DNA of 64,000 nucleotides. Origin: Asparagopsis taxiformis. Taxonomy: Eukaryota; Rhodophyta; Florideophyceae; Bonnemaisoniales; Bonnemaisoniaceae. A program made the translations under genes and the position numbers. Below, one piece after another: positions 10,481 to 20,984 of the stretch. The stretch lies in contig JALQPE010001871.1 in the NCBI GenBank assembly GCA_030407315.1, positions 62,001 to 126,000 of the forward strand, read 5' to 3'. Position 1 is the first letter of the stretch. Every line of letters begins with the position of its first letter. The notes below the pieces were generated by a model. It saw nothing but the letters and a program-made list of their open reading frames with translations, was not told where the DNA came from and searched no databases.

Positions 10481-11770
10481 ACTCTATTTTTCCTTGTCGG
10501 TCGACTCCAATTTTGTCTTTAATTTTTTCATCCTCTCGCTCACACCCCCTTCCAGTTGGTGCTCACCTCCCCCGTACTGTACCTCAAACACCCCCAATAC
10601 CACTCTAGCACGCATTTTCAGCTACCTATCCCCGCTTCCACGGTGCACACCTCCATTCCATACCTACTTTTCTGCTCTACCGTACAGATTTCGTATAACC
10701 AGTCCTCATAATACCTCAGAATAGGGCAAAAACACCCCTATCTCCTCGACCATGCTCTCCCTCATCACCTTTGCAACGTATTGTTCTTCAATACCCTCTC
10801 TCCTCTACCTTCAACCCCTCTCCTTCGCCTCTCCACAAACTTCCCTGCAGCTTACTCTTCCAAAACCTCTCACTCCCCATCCCGTACCCGACCTGCTCCA
10901 CCCCTCCCTCCCTCAGCTGCTCCATGCCCCCACGCCATCCGCATCTTCGATACCGTATACACCACCACCGGCCCACGCTCCCGCTCCCCCGCCGTCTCCC
11001 CAGAAACCTCCCCGCTCTGAACACATATCAACCCCCCACTTCGCACCCTTCCTCCCACTCCCCTCCCTCCCAAGTACAATAACACCCTTCTTCTCCATCA
11101 CATCCCCACTCACCACAGCCAGAACAGACGCCACCCCCTCCCCTTCTTTCTCCTCACTTTCCTAAAACCCCCTCCTCTCGGCGACTTCAACTTCAACCGC
11201 ACCCTCCTACGGTCCCACCTAAACACCTCCTTCGCCCTCACTACCCCAACACCCCGCAGCGTCTCCCCAATCCCCATAATATGCTTGTCGGCACTCCTCT
11301 CCGAATCACACTCCATTCTAAACCCGCACTCCGTACATTTCCACCTCCCCCTGTACCATCCCAAGATTGCATCCCTCCACAGAACACATCCTCATACCAC
11401 AGAAGAATTTTCTTCCTCTCATACCTCATCCTTAAAACCTCCATCTGCTCCATGTAAATTTCGATGTAAATATTTTCTCCACTATGCAATCTCAAACATG
11501 TACGAGCCTATGACTTTCCGCTTTGTCAACCCTGAATATTGGTACTCATGTATTCATAAAATAGGGCCACCCACATCCCTATCCCGTTCTGCAAGCTTTA
11601 CAAACCACTAGACGCATACTCCACAACTATACAACAAACACTACTCGCTATTTCAGACGACGCGGTACACAAGTAGCGTAGTCCCAACCTTCCGTGCAGT
11701 CTTCCCTGATGCGTACAAGTGCGAAACACGTCTAGACTACTACTACTACTACGATATAGTATATCAGAAG
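10481..11770. other. Pyrimidine-rich noncoding stretch of transposon copy G1
   Basis: About 1.3 kb with strong strand bias: the plus strand is rich in C and T with few G. Several overlapping frames exist on both strands but are low-complexity Pro/Ser/Thr or Gly/Arg strings with no motif, so I do not call genes. The same kind of sequence follows the matching left end at 42.7-44.3 kb. Confidence 0.45.
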
Positions 11771-11789
11771 TGAGTGCGGGAATTTTCGG

Positions 11790-12450
11790 CACAGGAGATG
11801 CTGGGCCACCAAATTGATTTTTCGGAAATTTTAGAATTTCTGGGCTGGCCAGCAGTGCAATCGAGCTGGACATCCACCGGACGTCCATTTCAGGTTGGTC
11901 GTGAGAGAGTGGGGCGGGACCATGATGAAACAAGGACCAAGACCTGTCCCTGGCGTATTGAGTCTGAAATCGACCCTTCGTGAGACGCCATTTAGCCTTA
12001 CAGTTGGTGCTTGTAGAAGCCAGTGATAGCCCCGATCGGGGCGGTGGCCGGTTCCGGCTTACAGTTGGTGCTTACAGACGCCAGTGATAGCCCCCGATCG
12101 GGGCCGGCGGTCGGTTCCTGGGGCCGTTGTGGCCAAATTAGACACCCTGATTTGAATTAAAATTTGGGCTATTCTCAAAAACATGCACATGTGAACATGT
12201 TTTTGAGATGGGGGTGTGCCGTACGGCACAATCGACCCGCTGAAATCGATGTTTTTTGCAATATTTTTTTGTGCCCGAAATTGTAGAATTTCTGGGCTGG
12301 CCAGCAATGCATCTGAGCTGGACATCCACCGGACGTCCATTTCAGGTTGATCGTGTATCGTGCACGTCCACCCATTACCGGAAGCAAGTAGGCGATGAAG
12401 CACGTACAAACCCAATTGTTCTGCTATTTCTAGCATAGACCATCGAGTCT
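11790..12450 (+). repeat. Palindrome-bearing repeat block P (copy 1)
   Basis: About 1.6 units of a ~390-bp repeat that recurs at 50586-51170, 52255-52450 and, inverted, at 56205-57314. Landmarks in order are a GGACATCCACCGGACGTCC word, a GCTTACAG/CCAGTGAT segment, CCTGATTTGAATTAAAATTT, an ACATGCACATGTGAACATGT inverted repeat, and the perfect 14-bp palindrome GTGCCGTACGGCAC at 12216-12229. It lies just downstream (3') of the dioxygenase gene. Confidence 0.8.
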
Positions 12451-12623
12451 AGAGATGTGAGGGAATCGTCCTGGAAATCATGCTCCAACCCACGAGGGAA
12501 TGGACAATCTAGTTTGAAAGCATGGAACGGAAGTACATTATAGTAGGTTCATAGATTGAAAGTGATAAAGGACATGATTATATTCTCGATAATTGTTTAC
12601 CAAAGTAGTAGTTGTTAAGCTAT

Positions 12624-14534
12624 CTAGCCGTCGGAAAATTCTTCTTCGTCTTCGTCCTCATCATAATCAGGATCTCCCGGCAGAATAGGCATGCACGGGA
12701 CCCCACCAATTGTGTAGAATAGAGGCTTGCGTTCTGGCTTGCGCTCTGCCGTCTTCATCCGCATCATTCCGAGCTGCCCTGTCTTCGGCCTACGATCTTT
12801 TTTGACCGGGATGGGAACAACTGTCTTGTGGCGAACATTGACAGGTGCCGGTTGACTTTGCCTGGCAGACCGGCGCGGAGCATTGGGGATTACTTCTTCT
12901 TCTTCGAATCCCAACCGCCTGATGAAACCAAACGAAACATTGTCGGGAATCGGATACGACGCATTCCTGAAATACGTGTGATACCTCGTTGTCGTGTGTG
13001 ACACTACTCTGTCGACATGCCCTGCCCCGGCATGTTGTACATAGCCGTGACCGATGAAGACTGAACGTGGCGGAACGATTACCTTCTTCAGCTTCATCGT
13101 CTTGGCGTACATATCTAATTCCAGCGCTTTGGAAAAGACGTACTTGTGGGACCCTGGACACACCCAGATAGGGAATGGGTCATCTCCGTTGGCAATAACA
13201 AAGTAACCCGGAAGTTGATATTTGCGGTCGCGAGGAGGAACAGGGAAATCATTGTGTGGGACCTGCCGAGGACACCCCTTTCCCGTTATCAAAAACCGTC
13301 CCCCAGATGCCGGCATGACAAGTTTTTCTCCCGGTAAACCGCACTCCTCCAGCCCTATCAGCCGGACAAGGATTCCCAACCACACATCCAGCAGGGCTCG
13401 CCGCGTCACAAACTTGAACCGGTCGATATGCGTCTCATCGTTCTCGGCATAGTCAACCAGGCAGTGGCGCGTAGACGTGAAGCGAGCCCTCCCCTCATTC
13501 CGGTTCTTCTCATCTGTTTCATCGTCCCCAGTATTGACAATGGGACTCCACAGCTGCCGGTTCCCAGGGTCCTTGTGCACCTCCTCCCCCTCCCATGTTC
13601 CCAAGAAGTACCGAAACCATTCCTGGTTAGGAATTTCTTCCATGAGACCCAAGTCAAATGGGAACTTGTCCGACACATCGAGGTAGCTTACATCCGCGAA
13701 ATTGTGCATCACCGTATACCCTCGCTCGTTGATTTCCGTTCGGCAATTGTGGAAGTACGCCATACCAGTGCCGGCCTCATACGAATCCTTCCAGCTTGTA
13801 GACATTCGCGCAACCTGGGCGAAGTCCAGCCTCGAGGGTAGAAACGTCGATGTAGGCTCACACATCGCCTTGGCAGCCATCTTCCACGCTGCGAAAAACA
13901 TCGGATAGATGGTGTCGATCTCCAAAACAAGATGACGAGCCCGATGTTGTTCCGGAATATGCAGCCCCTCAAACACAGGGTCCATCGCCACTTGCTTCAA
14001 ATACCTCACCTCTCTGCCCTCCTCATCGATATCCACACTCTCCAATAACAGCCTGAGCTCAATCGGGGGCAGACAACCAACCCTCACCGATGCGATGACG
14101 TCCGCGGGACGCTGCGCCAGATGATGCCCTTCAGCTCGGTCTTTGACTTCGAAATCGTCGGGAAGAGATGGCATCCGTTCGTCGAACAGGAGGTCGTGTT
14201 CAGAAGGAGAGTCACGAACGATGTAACCGTCTTCATCGACTTCGACTCCTTCCGGAACAGTGAGTGTAATTGTCACTTCGCGGACCCCCTTGCTTTCGAC
14301 TTGGCCCTCGTCTGCACTGTTGTTTTCTTCCTCGTCCGAAACGTTATGGACAGATTCTTGGTTAGAGGGAGTCGCACCAGCACGTTGGTTATCTTGGGGG
14401 ACAATCTCAACGGCAGAATCGGGGGAACGGGCGGAGTCTTCGTCAACCTCATCACCGGAAGCAGTGGCTTGTTGTTGATCGGTGGGTTTATCAACAACGG
14501 CCTGCTCTTCTTCCCCGGCGGATTGTTGTACCAC
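12624..14534 (-). CDS. Fe(II)/2-oxoglutarate dioxygenase-like protein, transposon cargo
   Basis: An intact 636-residue frame. Residues 1-120 are acidic and disordered. The C-terminal half has the layout of a double-stranded beta-helix dioxygenase: H427-x-D429 in VPHNDF, a GYFVIANG strand, PGSHK (a motif common in phytanoyl-CoA-hydroxylase-like proteins), then VPPRSVFIGHG and the distal His501 in QHAGAG, followed by Arg517 as the likely 2-oxoglutarate contact. All four expected residues are present, so it could be active. The substrate is unknown. By analogy with TET/JBP genes carried by fungal transposons it may act on DNA, but I cannot assign it to that family. It lies 3' of the ParB-like copy on the same strand, between that gene and repeat block P. 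A decayed relative sits in the CACTA element at 29.8-32 kb. The tail is basic. Confidence 0.65.
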   Translation of the reverse strand: MVQQSAGEEEQAVVDKPTDQQQATASGDEVDEDSARSPDSAVEIVPQDNQRAGATPSNQESVHNVSDEEENNSADEGQVESKGVREVTITLTVPEGVEVDEDGYIVRDSPSEHDLLFDERMPSLPDDFEVKDRAEGHHLAQRPADVIASVRVGCLPPIELRLLLESVDIDEEGREVRYLKQVAMDPVFEGLHIPEQHRARHLVLEIDTIYPMFFAAWKMAAKAMCEPTSTFLPSRLDFAQVARMSTSWKDSYEAGTGMAYFHNCRTEINERGYTVMHNFADVSYLDVSDKFPFDLGLMEEIPNQEWFRYFLGTWEGEEVHKDPGNRQLWSPIVNTGDDETDEKNRNEGRARFTSTRHCLVDYAENDETHIDRFKFVTRRALLDVWLGILVRLIGLEECGLPGEKLVMPASGGRFLITGKGCPRQVPHNDFPVPPRDRKYQLPGYFVIANGDDPFPIWVCPGSHKYVFSKALELDMYAKTMKLKKVIVPPRSVFIGHGYVQHAGAGHVDRVVSHTTTRYHTYFRNASYPIPDNVSFGFIRRLGFEEEEVIPNAPRRSARQSQPAPVNVRHKTVVPIPVKKDRRPKTGQLGMMRMKTAERKPERKPLFYTIGGVPCMPILPGDPDYDEDEDEEEFSDG

Positions 14535-14630
14535 AACCGGCTCTTCTTCCTCGAGGCGTGTGCTCCCCGTCGAGCGAAGTCGCTGTGAACGGCGGCGGAT
14601 GCCATGGAAGCAGGCTCATGTTCGACATTA

Positions 14631-15816
14631 CGCTGCTTCTTGTGAGTGAGTCTCACATTGGCAGCAGAAGGGCGGCGTTTGCGTCGAGCCTTAGTCTTCT
14701 TCTTCAATGTCGGATTGAAAAACTCTTTCAAGTTCGTTTCCAAATCCTGTAAACGCGTGGTTCTCCGTCGCATTCGAACCTCACTGCTCCGGTCATCCCC
14801 TCTATACATTGCAATGGCATTGGTGAGATGCCATTGCAACTCCTTCGGCTGCTTAACCGACCCAATTGCCATCTCTGTGCTCAGAAATGACTTGCGCATA
14901 ATACTCTTTGGGCGCCCATACGCAGCGTACAGAGAATTTGCTATTGCAGTCACGCGACGGACGTATGTATAGAAGTCGTTCACGTCAAACGTCCATCCGG
15001 ACGTCCACCATGAGCAGGGTTCAAGTACTCCGAAAGACCACGCAAGACGAAGACAAAGTTTTCTTCCCGCAACTCGCGCACTATCTTGTGGTCCAGGTGC
15101 GTTATCCCAATCTCGTTGCGGCGCTCAGAATTGTTCAGCTCACGCAACACGTCGTCGAGAACAGGATGCTTCAGCGTTGCTATAGCCAAACGCGTCCACC
15201 GCCGGGCCGTGTTCGTTGAATTCATCATCCCCATGAACTGCGCCTCGAACAATGTTCGGATGACATCAGACTCACGCAAGTCGCCAGCGTTTTCCACGTT
15301 ATTTGCAACAGCAATCGTACGGATGAACTGCTGGATGGACGACAAGATTCGAACCAGGGAGCGCTCCGTCAGTTGCGTCCCAGTCGTATGGTTCGACTCT
15401 GCACTCTTGTGGATGATCTCATGAGGCTGAAGATCACTGTTGTCCTTGCGGCGAAGGTAGTACACATCCAGAGGCTGAGTAACCCAGCGCAAGCGGTTTG
15501 CGTCCTGTGGCAGCTTGGTTCTGTGCATACGGGTGAGGCGCGTGAAGTCATCGGCAATGCTATGCATAGCATTGAGACGATGCAGTCCGTCGATCACGGT
15601 CACGTTCGCATTGGCATGGAATTTGCCATTCTGGAACAGACGCGTGTCGGCGGGAAGATGCGTGTTCTGCGACCTCAGCACCGTCACAGTGATACGCGAA
15701 GAGCTCACATACCCCACAGCCAACATATTGTTGCGCAGGTCCTCCACGTGGTCTTCTTTTACATCGCGAAGGGTCACGGCCGGTTCCACTAGCTGCCTCA
15801 CCAACACAGTCGCTCC
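14631..15816 (-). pseudogene. ParB-like gene, truncated and frameshifted copy
   Basis: Matches residues 250 to about 643 of the intact gene at 57636-59630 with only about five amino-acid differences that I can see. Two lesions are visible. The first ~249 codons are missing, because the chromovirus LTR begins at 15817 inside the gene. One base is also missing near 14990 (GACGTTTG where the intact copy has GACGCTTTG), which breaks the frame. Homology ends at 14631; beyond it the frame stays open to 14273, overlapping the dioxygenase start in another frame. An ATG at 15885 that opens the truncated frame is LTR sequence, not the native start. Confidence 0.85.
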
Positions 15817-16618
15817 TGTGACGCAATTTATTTCGTCGACGCGCGCGCGTTCGCTGCGATTGCGTCGGGATGAATTCGCGTGCATCTATCTTAGTTAGTA
15901 AGCGAGCGTACGCGTGGCGTTTTGATTACGTGTCACGGGGCGTGGATGCGAGCGCGTGCGCGCGTACGTTGCCACGAAACCGCGAGCCCGGCGCCACGTG
16001 TAGCGCTTTTTACGAATTTCCCTTTTATTTCCCTTTTTGGGTTTTTTATGACGAAAGTCTTTTTCCCAAATATTTCCCTTTTTGCGTGCGAGTGAGCGGC
16101 CGCCGGCCGGCCACGCAAGGACAGCCTGTCCTGAGTAGTTAGCTACTAATGGTCGTTCAGCTTCGCACCTTACCAATAAACAGCCAGCATCTTCGCAGCT
16201 ACGAGTTAAGGGTTTAGCGAATCGCGAGGACCGATTGCGTTGAAACGTTGCGTGCGGGTTGCTCACGATCGCCGACGTTCGCGTGCGCGCTGCGCATAAA
16301 CCGATCGTCGAACCGCGTCGCACCGCGATAGCGCGCGTTGCGTCGCACGCCACTAGGCCAGGGATTTACGACCCCTGCGTGGATCGTGTTGAGCTCGAGT
16401 TTACTCGGTGATCTCACCCTGAGATCACGGCTTGCGCCGGCCCGCGAATCCCGTGTTGCGATCGTTCCCTACGCGTTCTGCCGTTGTACCACCCGTTCGC
16501 CAGCGCGACCGAGCGACGCGCGAACGCAAGTTCAACCAGCGCGTTACGGTTCACCTCGCCCTAACACGGCTGCAATTCTAGAACTCCCTTAGCGATCGCC
16601 ACCCCGGCTGGTCCTACA
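15817..16618 (+). repeat. 5' LTR of the chromovirus
   Basis: 802 bp starting TGTGACGCAATTTATT and ending GGTCCTACA. The left boundary is exact: the ParB-like homology stops at 15816 (GCTCC) and the TG begins at 15817. The right boundary is set by the primer site 2 nt later. The inverted partner is at 9068-9866. Confidence 0.85.
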
Positions 16619-16620
16619 AC

Positions 16621-16640
16621 TGGTCTCTCGACCTAGAATT
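16621..16640 (+). other. Primer-binding site of the chromovirus
   Basis: TGGTCTCTCGACCTAGAATT begins 2 nt after the LTR. TGG is the expected complement of a tRNA CCA end. The site is itself self-complementary (GGTC-TCTC-GACC). I do not recognise the primer tRNA. Confidence 0.55.
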
Positions 16641-17194
16641 GCGCGAACCGACGTGCGAACTCAGCGAAGAACAGAAACTCCGCTTGGGGAAACACGGGAC
16701 GCCAAACCTATCGCTTACTCTAATTCTTCTTTTATCCGTTCGTCGTGCGCGACAGCGAGGGCGATTGACGCGTGCGCGCGTATCGCTATCCCGGAAGCGG
16801 TGCTATAGCCTCTCTGGTTTGTATAACTACCCTACCTCTATTACGACGATTCGCAGCGCGGAACGACGCGATCGACGACGCAGCGCGTGCGCGCGCTAGT
16901 TCGCAACCCTAACGCGGGTTCGGCGGTGCCGAAAATATTGGGTTCGCGAGCGATCGAGACCCGTCTTCACGCGTTCCGAGCGAGGAAGAAGCCCTCCTGC
17001 GAGCGAACTCGTCCCCCTCACCCTTACTACGCGCGCCCGATACGCAGACAATTTTCGGGAAGCGCTTCCCTTTTTACTTGCCAATTTTTCGACGCGCCGA
17101 CGCGAGATTTTGACGCGCGCCGAATTCCCCTTTCTCCTTCCCCATCATCCCTTTTTCCCTTTTCCCTAGGCGACGATCGAACGCGACCGCGCCG
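16641..17194 (+). other. Chromovirus 5' leader
   Basis: About 550 bp between primer site and gag ATG. Frames of 86 and 114 codons are open here but show no motif and are compositionally like the CpG-rich surroundings. The last ~80 bp before the ATG is pyrimidine-rich. Confidence 0.5.
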
Positions 17195-19231
17195 ATGGAT
17201 CCATCCGCGCCCGAGCGATCGAACGCGCTGACCGAACCGCCGCCAGTCGCGTCGCAAACGCACGCAGTCGACGCGCTGGTCGCCTCACATATCCCTGACC
17301 CTACCGCTTCTCCGTGGCCGCCGCTACCGACGCAAGCGCTCGCGAGCATCGACGACGACGCGCAAACGTCCGACGATGGCGCCGCAACGAAGCGCGAAGC
17401 CGAGTTCCGCGTTTCTGACGTGCACGCTACGCCGTCCGCAACGCTTCCGAGCTTGGTTCGACAAGTAGTGGACGACCCTACGTTCCAATACATGCTACAG
17501 GCTGAAGTACGAGCTGCAGTGGACCGCGCTATCAAGGGCCAATCACGTGGACTAACCGCTCAGATGAGGGCGCAAGTCCACAACCTAATCGTCACTACGA
17601 TGGACTCCCGTGAGGAGCAGAATATTGAACGCGCGAACGTCGCTGCGCGCGAAAACCGAACGCGAACCGCAGCGCGCGCGACCCCTACGAACTACGCGCG
17701 CGACGCGGACCCCGAAGGATGGTTGGAACTGGCGCGCCAGGACCTGTCATTCGACGACCACCCGCGTTCGGATAGCGACGATGGACCCGCACATCCCGGG
17801 CTGGTAGAGATCCAGCCGTTGAACGAGCTGTTCACGCGCGCGCTTTCGTATCGCACGTACCGCTTGCGTAATACGGACCGCGCGTTTAACCGAACGATTG
17901 CGAGCGAATTGGCTAACACCGCGAAGATGGTGCGCCATTCGATGCAAGGAGAGAATTTCACGGGCGCTGACGGAATCGCCGTGCTATCGTTCCTGAAGTA
18001 TTTCAAGAGCGCATGAGACGACACCGGCGTATCCGAAGGCGCAGCGTTGCCGATTCTCAAGTATTTCCTCGCCGACGAAGCGCGCGACACGTTCCAAACG
18101 TACGTGGGACGAACGTTCCGAGGCTCGCGCGCGGGCGTCGATTCGATTACGTGCTACGCGGAAGCCGTTCAGTGGCTCCTGCTGACCTATGCGCGCGAAG
18201 GCGACGTCGCGCAAGCGTATCGTGATGTGGCGCAACAAACGCAAGACCCGAAGGAAACCGAAACGCAATTCGCTACGAGACTACGACGCCGCGCGCTGCG
18301 CTGCGGCGATGCGTTTAGCGAGCGAACGCTTGTTTCTATTTTCGTCGATGGTCTACGACCCTATGCGCAACACCTCGTACGGGACGCGCTGTCTCGCGAC
18401 CCGCGGCGATACACCTTCCGAGAGCTAGTCTCTATGGCGCAGAGCCACGGGGACACGCACTGAGCGATGACGCCGACAACGAGCGCGCGACCGCTACTGC
18501 GACGAACGCCTGCGCTCTACGTAGACGAGGACGAGACACCGATGATGCAAGCTCTGACCGTGGGGCACACCCCGCCATCAGGCTTCTCATCGCCAAACGT
18601 CTCAACCTCCGCCGCGACACCGCACGCTCCGCGCGAACGGAAGTTCTCGACTCCGAGCACCATGCGAAGTCCGACCTCGCTTGGCACTCCTTCGTCGAAT
18701 TACCGCACGCCACGCTCGCGCGACGCCTCGCCCGCCGACCGCTCGCGACGCTTTGCGCATAACGACGACCGAGAACGCGAACGCGCGGGACCGTACACGG
18801 CGCACATACCACGCGCGACTTACCCACCGCCTATCGTGAGGCAGACGGCACCGGCCGACACGTCTCGCACGGCAGCGTTCCGATGCCTGTTATGCAGGAA
18901 GTTCGGGCACCCGATGGTGAATTGCCCACTGCTCTCGTCCGAGCAGCAGGCCGCGATTCGCGAAATGCATAGCCACGCGCGCCTAACGCCCGAAGAACTG
19001 AACCTGCAGCGCAACGTTCAGGTCTTCGAAGTCTCTGCGCACGCCGACGCGAACGAGAGCGAGCGACAGCGTGTCGACGGCAACGAGCGAACGCGCGAAA
19101 ACGAGGGCGCACGCGAGCGCGAGCGCGAAAGCGAACGCACGCGCGAATACGACGCGCATGACGGCGAGCAGCTCACGCCCCACTCGGTTCGTTTTGCAGA
19201 AGACCCGGGAAACGCCTACGAGGAGCCGTAG
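17195..19231 (+). pseudogene. gag: Chromovirus gag, interrupted by two in-frame TGA codons
   Basis: Structural polyprotein of the retroelement. One frame of 678 codons runs from the ATG at 17195 to TAG at 19229-19231, broken only by TGA at 18014-18016 and TGA at 18461-18463. The middle part (FLADEARDTFQTYVG to LVSIFVDGLRPYAQHLVRDAL) has the look of a Ty3/gypsy capsid. Near 18884-18925 a zinc knuckle C-x2-C-x4-H-x4-C (CLLCRKFGHPMVNC) marks nucleocapsid. The C-terminus is highly charged with Arg/Glu repeats. Both stops could come from CGA by C-to-T change. Gag overlaps the pol frame by 70 nt and ends in a frameshift hairpin. Confidence 0.85.
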
Positions 19232-19783
19232 CGGGTGGGCCGGCTCCTCCTCACTCAACGGATACGCGACGCGCGATGACGCAACCACCGCGTGAAAAAC
19301 CGCCTCCGTTACCACCCGAAACAGTGGTCCTGTTTCAGACCCCGACCGCGAACTATAAACTCGAGACCCGCGTCGGGTATAATCAACGCACGGCCACCGC
19401 GGTGACCGCCGTGCTTGATACTGGCGCAGGCCCGAGCCTCATTCGCGAAAACGTACTAGGCGCCGACTGGAAGCGCCACGCTACGCCACCGACGCTGCGC
19501 TGCGCGATTATCGACGCGAACGGACGACGCCTCGCGCCAAACGCGTCGCTGCGACTTAGCGTTTTTCTAGGTGCCCGAGCGCATCTCCAAATCTTTTTGG
19601 TGATGCCACGCTTATCAGTCCCATGTATCTTGGGAGCAGACTTCATCGACCGCGTAGTCGAGATTATCTACACTGGACCGCAGCGCGCGTTGCGAACCCG
19701 CTATGGCGACCACGTCCCGATGCTTCCGCGTACGCCGACGAAACCGCGCCGCGCGCCGACCGCGAAGACGACCCGACCCACAA
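19162..19783 (+). CDS. pol: Chromovirus pol, 5' part: aspartic protease (split by the CACTA insertion)
   Basis: Retroviral-type aspartic protease. The frame is open from 19162 and is entered by -1 frameshifting or from the ATG at 19276. The catalytic triad is VLDTGAGPSLI (Asp codon 19417-19419), and the flap/C-terminal hallmark PCILGADFID follows near 19620-19650. The frame would run on into reverse transcriptase, but it is cut at 19783 by the CACTA element. The codons that continue to the stop at 19803 are transposon sequence. Dropping the insert and one AA duplicate leaves the frame register with the 3' part unchanged. Confidence 0.85.
19207..19249 (+). promoter_or_regulatory. -1 ribosomal frameshift signal between gag and pol
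   Basis: The heptamer GGGAAAC at 19207-19213 is phased in the gag frame as G-GGA-AAC, the canonical X-XXY-YYZ form. A 6-nt spacer follows, then a perfect 9-bp GC-rich stem: GAGGAGCCG (19220-19228) pairs with CGGCTCCTC (19241-19249) around a 12-nt loop that contains the gag stop codon. The pol frame is exactly -1 relative to gag and is open from 19162. Heptamer, spacing and stem together fit a programmed frameshift. Confidence 0.8.
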
Positions 19784-19796
19784 CACTACGGTGTTG
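19784..19796 (+). repeat. Left terminal inverted repeat of the CACTA element
   Basis: CACTACGGTGTTG, the perfect inverse of 34427-34439. Confidence 0.92.
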
Positions 19797-20165
19797 GGAA
19801 TGAAAAAAGACAGTAAATTTACTGTCTGAGACAGTAAAAATTACTGTCTGGCCAAGACAGTGCGCGGAGACAGTAAAATTTACTGTCTGGAAATTTCAGA
19901 ATACTGCTGCAGCAATAAACTGGCACGAAATCTGGACAGTACCAAAAACAGTAAAATTTACTGTCCAGAACAGTAAATTTTACTGTCCGGAAGTGTTGCC
20001 GCCAGACAGTATGTGCAGACAGTACATTTTACTGTCTGAGGCAGTGCATTGTATTGTATTACTGCACTGTCTGGGTAAATCTGTAGACAGTAGTGTAGAT
20101 AGCAAATTGTATTGTCTGCGGGTAGTACCGTGTATTGGTTCACAACACTGTCTCGTGGAGTGGAC
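19797..20165. repeat. Left subterminal repeats (GACAGTAAA...ACTGTC)
   Basis: About ten imperfect copies of ACAGTAAATTTTACTGT-type palindromes in both orientations, matching the right-end array at 34200-34420. In CACTA elements such subterminal arrays bind the element's own DNA-binding protein. Confidence 0.8.
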
Positions 20166-20984
20166 TTGAGAGGAAATATGGAGCATAGTGTTGGTGTGAA
20201 GGTAAATATTGGAATGGTGTAATGGTGTGTGGTATACGAAGATAGTAATTGTGGTCGAGCTTTACAGATATTTGTAGGTAGCGAAGTTAGTACGAGGGAG
20301 GATAAATGAAAGAGGATAGCAGATCGACCGACCTAGAATGGGATTGAGGTTTCTAGTCTCAGTGAAGCCTATTCTGCCAATAGAGAATAGAATCATGTTT
20401 ATGTCAGTTGGGATAGGAGATGACACTATCGATTTTAGTGCGATGACAATTAGAATCGTGCTGAAGGGCCTGCAATCGCTGAGGAATGTGACGTCATATT
20501 CCTCAATTTCCGAACGGAAGTTGGGAATAAATAGGAGTTCACGAATGGGAGCAGCGATGCACAAAATTGGTGCAGAAAGAGCTTTTCGAGCTAATCACTG
20601 AGGCTTCCGTGAAGGAACTGAAACAGATACGGAAGAGTGTTCCATAGTTGATTACTTTCTCAATTCGAGAGCTATTTGCGATCATAGTCGCGATGCGCCG
20701 AGTGAACCAAAGCGTAAACAGCTGTTATCTCCTCTGGTGCCGTCTCCATGTTGAATCCTGCGACTTGTACATGTGTGAGAGATGCTGACAATGTGAACAT
20801 CGCCGGTATGCGAAACAGCCAATTGTCGAGCAGAACGTGTGTTGAGACAGCTGTTCGGAAATGGGTTTTTCTGGCGCACAGAAAGGCTGATTGCAAGTTT
20901 TGCCAAACGCCTCACACCACAAAACACACGCTTTCAACAATATATCCAACAAAAAATTTCATGGATCAAGCCGCCAACCACAAT
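20166..20984. other. CACTA interior, no gene seen
   Basis: Roughly 800 bp with only short, motif-free frames (up to 100 codons). An inverted relationship to nearby repeats was not seen. Confidence 0.4.

Noticed and set aside
10287..11495. Several frames of 70-145 codons on both strands
   Set aside because: Low-complexity strings caused by the pyrimidine-rich composition; no motif or conserved start.
12624..14534. Assignment of the dioxygenase to the TET/JBP family
   Set aside because: The PGSHK motif and spacing look more like the phytanoyl-CoA-hydroxylase type; only a profile search could decide.
18014..18463. TGA read as an amino acid in this genome
   Set aside because: Rpn11, the NAD(P)-binding gene and the permease all end at TGA at the expected protein length, so TGA is a stop here.
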